NCBI GenBank assembly: GCA_034440635.1
Contig: JAOTON010001713.1
Location: 682,001-746,000 of the forward strand
From: Lepas anatifera
Taxonomy: Eukaryota > Arthropoda > Thecostraca > Lepadidae
Direction of reading: 5' to 3'
Length of the DNA stretch: 64,000 nucleotides
Each line of letters opens with the position of its first letter. Position 1 is the first letter of the stretch. Positions 48,701-61,200 of the stretch are shown here, one piece after another. A program made the translations under genes and the position numbers. The notes beneath the pieces were generated by a model, which was given only the letters and a program-made list of their open reading frames with translations, was not told where the DNA came from and ran no database searches.

Positions 48701-51700
48701 AATACGTTAAACGTCCCGTTACTGTAGGGAAGGGAACCATTAATTTACGGCAATATTATAATTAGTTATCGAGTTCTTCGCGAGCCGCCAAGATTGGTCC
48801 ACAATTTCTGCCCCATTTTCAATCTCTTAATCTTATCAGTCGCCACGCTGGGCTCTCTCATCTTCATCTCGCGAGCACATCTTTTGTCCAACTCTACTCT
48901 TAACACGCGCATTGACGGGGGTCTGAGCCACCTTCGCATTGACGGGGGGGCGGGTACCCGCCCCCCTAAGATCTCGAGAACCACGGTAGGTAGCGAAAAA
49001 CGGTAAACGGCGTTGGGCTGCCCATCCACTTCTCCATCGAAAACATTTGAACCATTTTTTTGTCAGGTCACATTTAAGGTCACGAGAGGTCAAAACATGC
49101 CCGTCATAGGGATAACATGTAAAATTTAGTTTTTCGGGCATTACATCTGAACAAGTAAAGATAAAGCAAAACGACTTGAACTATATGAATCCTCTTAGCA
49201 AGCCGAATCGAATGATATATAATTTGACCTTGCTAGGTCAAATCAAGGATTTGACCTGACCTGAGGTCAGGTCAGGGTCAAATTATATAAAATGCATATC
49301 ATTAGAACCGCAAAGCCCAGGCGAGTCTAATGCAGCTAAAATAAATGCTCTATCACCATCCGTTACTGAGTTATTCCGTAAAAACCATTTTTCCCATGTA
49401 TTTCCAATGGAGAGGTCATGCGTGGTACCTGACCTTAGGTCATCGATATCAAAAATACCGGAACTTATTTTAGAGAACTCGGTAGGGCCATTATGTGATA
49501 TGAGTTTCAATCGGATAAGTTCACCCTGCTTCGACTTATGCTATCTTAAACTTTTTTTGAGGTCGGGTCACTTGACCTGTACTGGTGACCTGACCTGAGA
49601 TGACCTAACCTTAAAATTTTCACAGAAGTTGTAAAAATGATGAGGGAAAAGGTATACCAAGTACGGCGGCGCTACGCGCCGCCGTTTTTCTACTATCTCC
49701 GAAAAACCCGAGGGGAGGCGGGTACCCGCCCCCCGTCAATGCGCGTGTTAATTAATACCCTCATGATAGACGTCACTTCTATATACGGGCAAGTATACTG
49801 GCTCCCTAATATCTTAACTTCCTTACGTCAGCTTTATATAATCTAATGGTTATCATCCATTGTAAGATTCCAGCTCTCAGTTTTCTATACTAAAGTTATT
49901 CGCTATTTTCTTTAAAAAAACAAACAATCGACATTAGCGAGAGCAACCCAATCCATTGATAGGTTACTCGCTCTTTCACATACCCTTACTGGTATTGTAT
50001 ACTCCTAACATTATTATTTACTTTAGCTCATTGATTATTTTACATTTAGCTCAATTTGGCGATGGTCCGAAGCCTCGATGTAATCTTTGTGGTTTAAAAG
50101 AAACTAACAGTAGATACCATACCAGCCTCCGCTGCGGTAATTAATCATAAATATAGAGGGATTTACGAATCGTCAGGTGTATATGAAGACCCGAGCTGAG
50201 TAGAAAGTTAATTAAAACCCCCCAACCATTATTCACCTCTAATCCTATCATCAACATACTTTCATTTACTTTGCCCTATAATGTTGTAAATATTTAATAA
50301 ACAAATATAAACACAATTAAGCTTCAAATAAACAAATGACGACTTCTGAAAATAAAATAATTTACTCGGATATGATCATCACTGTGTAAGCCTCTGTACA
50401 CCCAGAATTTTCGTACAAGGGTACGAAGCAGCGGATAGAGGACTGAAATAAAAAATAGAATAAAGAATAGAATGAAATATCAGAAAAAAACTTCACTATC
50501 ATTTACAATCCTCACTCATTTACAATAACCAGTCAATCGCATCATCAATGTTCATTTGCCATTTAATATGCACGGAAACGTCTGAAGTTCAAGTGTCAAT
50601 TTACGTTAAAGATGAGAAATCGAAAAAAATGAGAAGAAACATATTTTACTACCAGTTATTACACTACTGTATGTGCAAAAATATCAGCGGAGATCAAAAA
50701 TGTATATGACATGACCCATCATATTACAAAAACAAGTTATCCATTTTCGGTCATTATTCAGAAGAGCAAAGCTGGAAAAGGGCTTATAAATTCTATTGCA
50801 AAACGTGTATAGCCGTGTGTACCTGGTAACATCTCAGACTTTCGTATATGAAAATAAAACAAAGGACAGCTAAAGGATCCTATATAAAGATAAATTAAAC
50901 TTACTCATTTCGTATGGATACGTATATCTATCTCCGCTAATCTTTGTCATTATTCTTCAATATCTTAATATGCACGGAAGTACCTGACAAAAATATTCAT
51001 GACTCTAAAATGAAGAAAATGTGAAAACAGGCAAAGAAGCTGGACAATATTTTTTTCACGTCACAATTGCTGCTAGAAAGGCCATTATCGATCTGTTTTC
51101 TATACATGTGTTCGATTCTCTCAAAAAATATTACGCATTGGTAAACATCATAATATGTGGTGCAGTGTAATTTCCTCAAACCTCTTTATGATCCAACTTA
51201 TGCAGAGCCGCCCTGTAATACATCTGTACATCGAACATGCTACAGCTCATGGTCACCGCTGCCACGGCCTGCCGTCGCAGCCGCTGCCGTCGACGCTGCG
51301 TCGGCAAATTCTCTCCGGCTCACCGGCGGACGCTGTGACGTCACAGGGCACCGAGACACTGTCGCGTCCAAGGCCTTTAAATGTAGAGGTAGAACGCTCC
51401 CCTCTCAAAAAATGGCAACCTCTGTTTCTAGAGACTTTTACGTTTGTGACGTCAGCAGTTGCTCTCAAGGTGGAGCCGCCCATTCATTCAATGAGAATCG
51501 ACTACGGATCGTGGAGTGTTTTACGGTTTCAAGATGCATCTGGCGAGGGGTAGACCCAAGATTTATTACCCCACGTCCTTAAAAAACAGTATTATTGCCC
51601 CTAACACGCAACTTATCTCCTGATAGCCCCGTCTTCTACAATGCTCAACGACAATGCGTTGCTAAGCAACTCTAGGCGATCGCTGACGTCATCACCATGG

Positions 51701-54700
51701 TGAATGCCAGATTTGAGGTTGCCATTTTTGGCATAGGCTAAAAAGCCGGAGCGCAACCCCCTGGTCGCGTCTGTATGACCAAATAAAGCTATGTAGAAGG
51801 GGTTACAGGTGATGATGCATCTACGATGCATCCTGAAGGGATACGTTGCAAAGAATTAACCAAAGGTATTATCATAAGTTTTCGACACGATATTAGAGAC
51901 TCTCCTATTAATATCGAAACGACCATCGCCTCCGTTTCACTTTCATTTACGTATGTTAATCTTCTCAATTTCTATTGAATGATACCCAAGATGATTTACA
52001 TTACTTTACCTTTCACATACATTGAACGTTACATTTTTTTCTCACATATAAATACATTCAGTTTACTTAATACTCATTTTGACTTATGAAGTTCCGATAA
52101 TAAGGGGGGTATGTAACATTAAATACAATTGGAGACATATTTTTCTCATCAATGGCATCATACTTTAATTATATCAATATTCGAGCTAATAATTTCAACG
52201 TACTATTCTCATTCCTAAAACATCGACGGCGATCACGAGATTCAGCCTGCCTATGCGCGGTCCCATTTCACCGGAATCTTGCCAACGAAATAACGCACAT
52301 GAAATAAAAAAATCTTGCTGGACTTGCCGGTCTTCCTATGCGTGTGGAAGTGGGCTCGTGCACCCTGCGTTTTCCAGGTTTCTGTTACTTGGCAGTGCCC
52401 TGGGCAAAAATTGTTGGAGGGTGATCTCAAAATATTTACCAAGAAGCTTAAACATCCAAATTGGCAACACTAATGTTACAACAATTAGCAAAAAAAAAAA
52501 GCTCTAGTTTATTAATGCAACATAAATGGTTTACTTTAACATCTACTCATTATTATTCTGCATTTTTTGCAACGTAATTAAAGTAATTATCAAGTCTAAC
52601 GAAATGCAAAGAGCGACAGGCAGAAATTTACTGGGTAAATGCTCCTCACTATTTCAAAATTTAACATACTATCACAGAATTTAACAAGTAACTCATTATT
52701 TTGGAGGAGTGGTTTGTGTCATTGGCGTGTGGTATTGTGCGGTAAATATTTCCCCTCCTTGGGGCCCCTTCTACGTCGTTTTTAAACCTTAATCATGCAG
52801 CTAAATTACCATTACTAGTTGCAATGCGTGCACATTATATTAATATTACCTTTCTCAATCAATTTATAATTAATCATCAATATTTTACCTGTTCCTTGAG
52901 GAACAATAATTAGCCTCTTATTTATTTGATTTCTTATGCAAAGCCAATACTCAGAGAATCTTCTAGAATATGCGCTGTCAATTTATACGGAACCGATTGC
53001 ATACAGACTCATCAACGGATACTATCATAAACCACAAGGGTCGCGCCTGTAGGGTGCGTTGCATTACCCCCTGCCCCAAAAATATATACTACTTACCACC
53101 AGCCGCTGCACCAGTCAGCCACACGCCATCGCCTCTCTCGTAGCCGGCTCGCGTTTCCTCAGAACGGTGATTTCCCCCTTTTAGTGCACTTTACGCGTTT
53201 CGCATTCAGTTCGATACGTGTAGCGATTCCGAGGAATAATAAGACGAATTTAAATTCTGTTACGTTCATTGCTGTTGCTAGTTTATTATAAAGGTTATTA
53301 AATATTAGTCCGTTTACGCATCTTACGCTATAAATATTGCACGCACTCGCACTTTAATAATCCAATCAATAGCTAGCTCAAGGCGGCAAGAACTCGAAAT
53401 TACTCGATTATTATCGATTACTTTAACCGTTTCATAGCACAAGTTATTAAGCTTATTAACATTATAACCGATATTCTTTCATCGGTTCTCAGTCCTCATT
53501 TTTACCCTCACCCTTATAAAAGCTTCGATAGCAAAGCGGGAATTTATTTTTATTTTGGACAGAGTGTTAGGCATTCAAAGAAACAAAACCAAAGCGATCA
53601 GTTGCATAGCGACCTTGATAACATAAAAATCTAAATTACAATCTACGTTACGACCTTGGTTAGCAATTAGCATGTTAGTTATGATAGGTTGGACTCTACA
53701 TTCTCATACCTCACTGTATCGAAAAAATGTACCACAGATTTAGTTGGACATCTCGCAATAAAACGTTCTTCGCTCTTGCGCCAGCTACATTTTTCAACAT
53801 GTTTCGGAAATCTGCAGTCACTCAACATCACATCGTCCCCGATCAGACACACCTATCCCCCCCGTTACTTTCCCCATTTAACATCCTATGTAATATCTGC
53901 AATAGCCAAGTACCAAAATTAAATGTTTCGAGGTCTAGTTTCACTCCACGCCATATGCCAAATTCAATCACATAGTTCCACCGAAATCAATATTTCGTCT
54001 AAAGTCTGGTCGAAAATTTGGAGGGGAACCACTAATTTTGAACGGCTCGTTATTCCGGGTACTCACATTATGTTGCTTTGTTGTTCCCTACCCCCAGCAC
54101 TTGCCTCTGCCGCCTGTGCCCGCGGCGACACCCGCTCAGGACCCGAGCCGTTTGCAGAGTGCCAGGCCTCCCAGACGGTGAAGGATGCATCCCCCTCCCT
54201 CCCTCAAAGGGGGAAGGGTGCGGGCCCGTCGACCGATTGCACCGGAAATCGGCCCGATGGTCATACCTCCCCAGGGGGGATATGGGTAAGAAACCGTTTT
54301 TACTCTTAAATCCCCAAAAAAGGTGAAATCCACTACTCATTTAATGATTTTTCAATTCGACATAATTTTCCCCCCATTTATCAATTTCGACCCGCCATTG
54401 CGTTCTCAAATGGTAGCCCCGGTCCACCTCGTGACACACGACGCCACAATGCCTGCTGAGCACTGACTGCTGATAGAAGCGGGTCAGGTACCACGGATGC
54501 TGGGGCCTGGTCCGGGAGGCCTAGAAAGAGGGGTGGGGCGCCCCCTGCAATTTTCGACCAGACTTAAGCCTATGTTAAAGCATGTGACATAGCTTACAAA
54601 AAAAACTAAAATTTGACGGTATCCAGCTAACCTATAACATTCCATACTTGGTGCCCACTGCACGCAAACCCCAAAATGTGTCACATCACACGAGCAGTGG

Positions 54701-57700
54701 CAATGCTGTCGCCCTCCTGGTAGCTGGTCCAGGGCTGCTCGGGTGGATGTGCCCTTTCTCCGTGTGTGATGCTACTGGCCTGATGTTGCGCCACGTTCTG
54801 CCTGCGTTTAATCCCACCATTATTGGCAAACCGCACGAGGCAAGAGTCGATGATGGGTCGTGGAGGTCAAGTTCGGCACAATCCCAATCTGTGGGAGGCC
54901 TGACTTGCTGGGCCTCGGCAGTGTTGGATGGTGAGCGAAAGTGCCTCTGTCAAGCGCCCTGGCTCGGCGTCGTGAACAATTGTACGGTTTTAATGTCAGC
55001 AGGAGCTAGCTGGTTAACCAGTCATTACGCAAAGTCATTGGACAAAGACTAGCGATTTAGGAACAAGTATGGGGTGCCGTGGTGAAGTGGTTAGCACGCT
55101 CGTTTTCCACGCGGCCGACCGGGGTTCAAGACCCGGAAGATTCCCTGAAAAAGGAGCAATCTAGTATTCAAGAAATCCTTCCAACAGTTGGCGACGCCAT
55201 ATGACCCTGGCATTTGGTGCGTCGATAAGACCCAAAAATATGATTAGGAACAAGTAGAGCTTAGTGAATACGGCGCAGCACACATTGAGGCCGTACACTC
55301 AGTTTCAACTCAAGTACAATCATGTTTCATCGCTTTTAACGTATCTACAATTTGCCATTTTGGTGTGATCAGTTCAGTACGTGCATTCCAAAAATGTTAC
55401 GGGTGACTTGATTAATTATTTTAATATGTATGAATTACACTGGTCTGCGTGATTTTAAAGGTCAAGTATCTGTTTCCTGTTTTTTGGTTACTTTCTCACG
55501 TTGATTTCGAAAATCGCATTTATTTTGCTAGTCCAGGTCAAATGTGTGAAATAAAACACATTCTAGACAACTCAACTTTATGGTCAACTTTACTCAACTT
55601 ACTTTAAAAAAAAACTCAACTTTATGGTCAAGATCGTGGTAAGGATACACGGTTTGAGGATTTTCAGCTTTATATATCCAGTATTTACGGAAAACGAGCC
55701 CTTGCCATTTTCTCGCTACAGACTTGAAATGGGGTGACCAAAAAATTGACCTCACCTTACGTCAACAATATAAAAATTCTGAGATAGCAGATTTATAGAC
55801 CCTAATGACCTCATCATATTGTGAAAGTTTGAAACTGCTCGGTTGGCAGATGTTCCCTGGGCGCTGCTTCAAACTCGTGATTTTAGGTTTTGAGGTCGGG
55901 TCGCTTGACCATGGATAGCTCCTTGACCTGACATGACCTGACCTAAAAAATGGTCCAGATGTGTAAAATTAATCAGGGATAAGGTACTGTAAGTTTGACT
56001 GCTCTGCGTCTCTTCGCTTTCCGGTTATCTTGGGAAAACCAGGAGGGGGCGAATTTTACCCCGGACGGGGCGCGTGTTAATATCTAGAAGGACTCAGAGG
56101 GTCTGGAAAATAATCCCATTTTGGTGCCAAACGTCAACATGTTTCGTCACACATGTTTTCTTTCGAATTCCGTTGCTGACACTCGGGCACTTTTCGGACC
56201 TCCGGCTGTACAGTCCCTGCCGCGGAATTGATGCTTATTGATCCATTTCACCTGACTCTTCGGCAAAGTCAGCGCTGTGTGGAACATTGAGCATTTCTCG
56301 GCATTGCGAATGTGGCGAACTGCGCCGTCTGTGCCGCTGATCTGTAGCCGGGCACATCGCTACCGATTATCGCCTGTCCAGCCCCCCATCTAGCCCCCAT
56401 CCAGCCCCCATCTAGCCACGGTTACCCGTTTGTTCAATCAGCAATGTATGAAAAGGTCCTGTCATCAGAAAAAAGGCCGCGGCCACACTTAAATTCAGCC
56501 AGCCTATTTGTTGGTTGGTCAGCCCTCTATTAGTTGGTGACCTGTCAGCCCTCTATTCGTTGGCGACCTGTCAGCCCTCTCTCCGTTGGCGACCTGCCAG
56601 CTCTCTCTTCGTTGGCGACCTGTCAACCCTCTATTCGTTGGCGACCTATCAGCCCTCTCTTCATTGGCGTCCTGTCAGCCCTCTATTCGTTGCCGACCTG
56701 TCAGCCCTCTATTCGTTGGTGACCTGTCAGCCCTCTATTCGTTGGCGACCTGTCAGCCCTCTATTCGTTCGCGACCTGTCAGCCCTCTCTTCGTTGGCAA
56801 CCTGTCAACCCTCTCTCCGTTGGCGACCTGTCAGCCCTCTGTTCGTTGGCGACCTTTCAGCCCTCTATTCGTTGGTGACCTGTCAGCCCTCTATTCGTTG
56901 GCGACCTGTCAGCCCTCTATTCGTTGGCGACCAGTCAACTCTTTCTCCGTTGGTGACCTGTCAACCCTCTCTCCGTTGGCGACCTGTCAGCCCTCTATTC
57001 GTTGGCGACCTGTCAGCTCTCTCTCCGTTGGCGACCTGTCAGACCTGTCTCCGTTGGCGACCTGTCAGCCCTCTCTCCGTTGGTGACCTGTCAGCCCTCT
57101 ATTCGTTGGTGACCTGTCAGCCCTCTTCATTGGCGTCCTGTCAGCCCTCTATTCGTTGCCAGCCTGTCAGCCCTCTATTCGTTGGTGACCTGTCAGGCCT
57201 CTATTCGTTGGCGACGAGACTAATTGGAATCTCATTTTGCAGTGTTGCTTGCGTCGAAGCATTTGGGACGTGAAAACATGCACTAGAAATAAAACTTATT
57301 GCCCGCACGTTTTGGTCGAAGTATCCAAACTAGCTTTTGGCTCTCGTGGCCTCTTTTTATCATCGCGTTCAAATTCTGTTTGAGAGGCTGTGGCATGCAG
57401 GAAGGTACCCTTCGTAGCACGTGGTGAGAAATCGCCCTGCACGCGTTTGTTTGTAGTGGCGAATTCACCGAGCATGGTACAAGCCACCGGGATCGGCTTG
57501 TCATCACTTCTGATATAAAAACTACACACCTTTGAATACAATACCAGTAAGAGGCTCCTGACATAACAGTTTTACTCACTGCTTGTTTCAGGCCCCAAGC
57601 ACTGGAAGTTCGGTAACCACTGGTACTTCTTCTCGCCCGACGAGCCCATCTTCCGGTTCTTTGACGAGAAGAAGGACCGCGAGGTGGCCAAGGTGTATGA

Positions 57701-58167
57701 CTGGCTGGACTCTCGGAACCTCTGTCGAAAATACTGCATGGACACCGTTGGCCTGGAGACCGAGGAGGAGTGGCAGATGATCAAGAACAACATTTCAGAC
57801 CGTAAGTCTTCACGCTCAAATTTCAACAGCTGTTGGCTGTGAGAACCCAATATCAGGAATAACTATATTTAGACAGGACTGATAGGGTCACAGAGCATCA
57901 GCGTGGCAAGTAATCACAGAGTGTCCCGTCCACCGCCAGCGTTTCCAGCGCCAAGAAAGACAGTGCTCAGTCGACACTGATTGCCAGGTTATGTCCTACT
58001 GCTTAGTTTCACTATGCTGCTGGTGTACTCTTATATGTAAGAATTGATTTACCTTATTTCCATTCATAATTTGAATGGTTTGCTCTCTTTTTTCCTTTTT
58101 TCATTCTTTCTTTCTCTCGCTCCCTCTGTCCGCCTCTCTCTCGCTCTCTCGCTCTCTCGCTCTCTCG

Positions 58168-58219
<52 letters not shown>

Positions 58220-61200
58220 AAATCTATTGCTGTTTTCCTCTAAGATAGATAGCGATTAGCCAAATATTTTTTAGCTGACAAGTTTTGTGTCATGTTCGAG
58301 TGCTTTCATTCACTAGCCCTACATTTACTATAGCCCGTGGAATATAGGAGCAACAGCTGAGCTGTGGTCGCTTCAGCTGCTGAATTTCAGCGACAGTCAC
58401 GCTAGCGACAACCATAGGCTCGGAATTACTCGGCTGGCCTATGAACGAACACTCTGACGCATTGTTGAAACAATTCCAGGCGGGGTAGGGTACATCTGGA
58501 CCTCCGGACGGCTCTGTGACTTCGAGGGCTGTGAAGCGCGCGAGGACCTGAAGCCGGTCAGCGTGCTGGGCTGGTTCTGGTCGGCCACTCAAGTCAAGCT
58601 GGCACCAACCAACTCTACACCGCCCGGTAAGAGTTACTAGTTGAAGCTGGCACCAACCAACTCCACACCGCCCGGTAAGAGTTACTAGTTGAAGCTGGCA
58701 CCAACCAACTCCACACCGCCCGGTAAGAGTTACTAGTTGAAGCTGGCACCAACCAACTCCACACCGCCCAGTAAGAGTTACTAGTTGAAGCTGGCACCAA
58801 CCAACTCCACACCACCCGGTAAGAGTTACTAGTTAAGGCTGGCACCAACCAACTCCACACCGCCCGGTAAGAGTTACTAGTTGAAGCTGGCACCAACCAA
58901 CTCCACACCGCCCGGTAAGAGTTACTAGTTGAAGCTGGCACCAACCAACTCCACACCGCCCGGTAAGAGTTACTAGTTGAAGCTGGCACCAACCAACTCC
59001 ACACCACCCGGTAAGAGTTACTAGTTAAGGCTGGCACCAACCAACTCCACACCGCCCGGTAAGAGTTACTAGTTGAAGCTGGCACCAACCAACTCCACAC
59101 CGCCCGGTAAGAGTTACTAGTTAAGGCTGGCACCAACCAACTCCACACCGCCCGGTAAGAGTTACTAGTTAAGGCTGGCACCAACCAACTCCACACCGCC
59201 CGGTAAGAGTTACTAGTTAAGGCTGGCACCAACCAACTCCACACCGCCCGGTAAGAGTTACTAGTTGAAGCTGGCACCAACCAACTCCACACTGCCCGGT
59301 AAGAGTTACTAGTTGAAGCTGGCACCAACCAACTCCACACTGCCCGGTAAGAGTTACTAGTTAAGGCTGGCACCAACCAACTCCACACCGCCCGGTAAGA
59401 GTTACTAGTTGAAGCTGGCACCAACCAACTCCAGACCGCCCGGTAAGAGTTACTAGTTGAAGCTGGCACCAACCAACTCCACACCGCCCGGTAAGAGTTA
59501 CTAGTTGAAGCTGGCACCAACCAACTCCACACCACCCGGTAAGAGTTGCTAGTTGAAGCTGGCAACAACCAACTCCACACTACCCGGTAAGTTACTAGTT
59601 AAGCTCACACCATACGAGGCAAAGCTAAGGGGAAGGGTGTCACTTATGTTATGTGCATTCAGTGTAGATTCAAAGGCGTATGCGGGTTTGCAAGTTAAGA
59701 TTTGTACATAACGGTGGTCAATATCGTCGCGTAGCGAATAAAACACGAACGGTATGTCTCCCATAAGAAATTATTAATAAAAAATCAGTAACTTTTTAGC
59801 TCAGGTCAATATCAAGGTCATCACACATCAAGGAATGTGGCAGTTGGAGAATGTTTTCTTGACTTTTGCGCCTGACTGGAGTAAGCTAGAGTCGCTTTTA
59901 GGCTTCACTCGATTCCTCTCTGTTTTCACTGGTGCATTTAAATATTTGGGGATGAAGTCACTTGCTCTGGTCTGGTGATATAACCTAAGGTAACATTAAG
60001 TTTAGATTTTGAGAAAAGTTACGCAATCAATCAAGAACCGTGTGCGCCAACCACCGCCGCGCTTCGCGCTGATGTTTTCTGGGGCCGTCGAAAAACCCAA
60101 CGGGGTGTTCAAACACCACCTTTCCCCCCCGGACGAGAGTTAATAAAATGGCAAACTCATCTGCCATCCCGAGTAAATGCAACTCAAATCCTACTGTGAT
60201 AATATTTTTTTCTGATGGCTAGCTTTCTAAGTTCAGGCAGAGTTTTCCCTCTAGTAAGATTTTTATAATAGCACACATAGAAAACTGCAGCAAAATTATC
60301 TACCTTTGGTTACCATAGAAGCAGTGGTGAATGCAGGTAAGTTGGGGGAAGCCAAAGTAAAAAAGCAACATAAAAACCATAATGATAATAACGTCACGCG
60401 ATGAAAGATTTTGCAACAATTCAACTTGACATTAGGTTTTGGGGACAACCCATGTTGAAGAAAACTATCACGGCGTGAAAGCTGTGCTCACAAGATGACT
60501 GGTTTTGCTATCTAAGGCCCAATCTTTACATTGAAGTTGACTGGTTTTGTTTGAAGTTGAAGCACCAAGGCCCTGCTTATAAACTAAAATAAGTAAGCTT
60601 ATAAGGTAAATAGTACGTAATATAGTATATAGTTGTATAGCAAAATAATAAGGTAAATAAGCTTCTCCAAGTCGGAACATTTTCCGAAAGCTCTCCCCAG
60701 CAAGATCTCGTTGACACCTGTTATATTTCGACTTTGCAGACTGGAGAGAGACGGTTTGAGCATCCATGAATGATAGGTACCTGCCTACGGCTCAAAACAT
60801 CGGCACCCCTTGTTAACGGATGAAAGGACCAGAAAAAATATATGAGAAACAGCCACTTGAGTGCAAAAAGAAACTATAAGAATGCTATCTTAAAAGTGAT
60901 TGAAAGCACATGAAGAAAGTGCAGCGATAGCGTACCTTGCTACTCCTTGATACTTGGTTAGAGGAAAATGTCGCCGGCTGCGGCCGTTTGTGGTTTAACA
61001 TTGTAGGAATGTGGTAGGCGAGCATAACTTCTGGAATAGACATCATATTAAGCTACGACTGGTACCATACTATAATTAATTAATCTTTGGTTACAAAACT
61101 TTAAAGTACCCTCTCTTCAGTTGCCCTTGGCTTGCGCAGCTCTCGCACAGTAAAGATTAGGACAGCCCAAGATTTCCCCTTCGTCAAAAATCGTTTTAGA

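Noticed and set aside
50070..50150. Zinc-finger exon (CNLCG ... C)
   Set aside because: Too short, no splice support and no neighbouring domain.
54078..54326. Coding exon in GC-rich patch
   Set aside because: Open in three frames because of composition; no motif or splice-phase partner.
56515..57225. 26-bp array as a copy of the exon 3 acceptor
   Set aside because: CTGTCAG in the unit is the only resemblance; no exon 3 sequence follows, so I did not add it to the exon-edge arrays.
56515..57273. 252-codon ORF of [14 protein letters not shown] repeats
   Set aside because: 26-bp minisatellite open in several frames inside intron 2.
58615..59580. 321-codon minus-strand ORF with 16-residue repeats
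   Set aside because: Antisense to the 48-bp splice-site array of the lectin gene.
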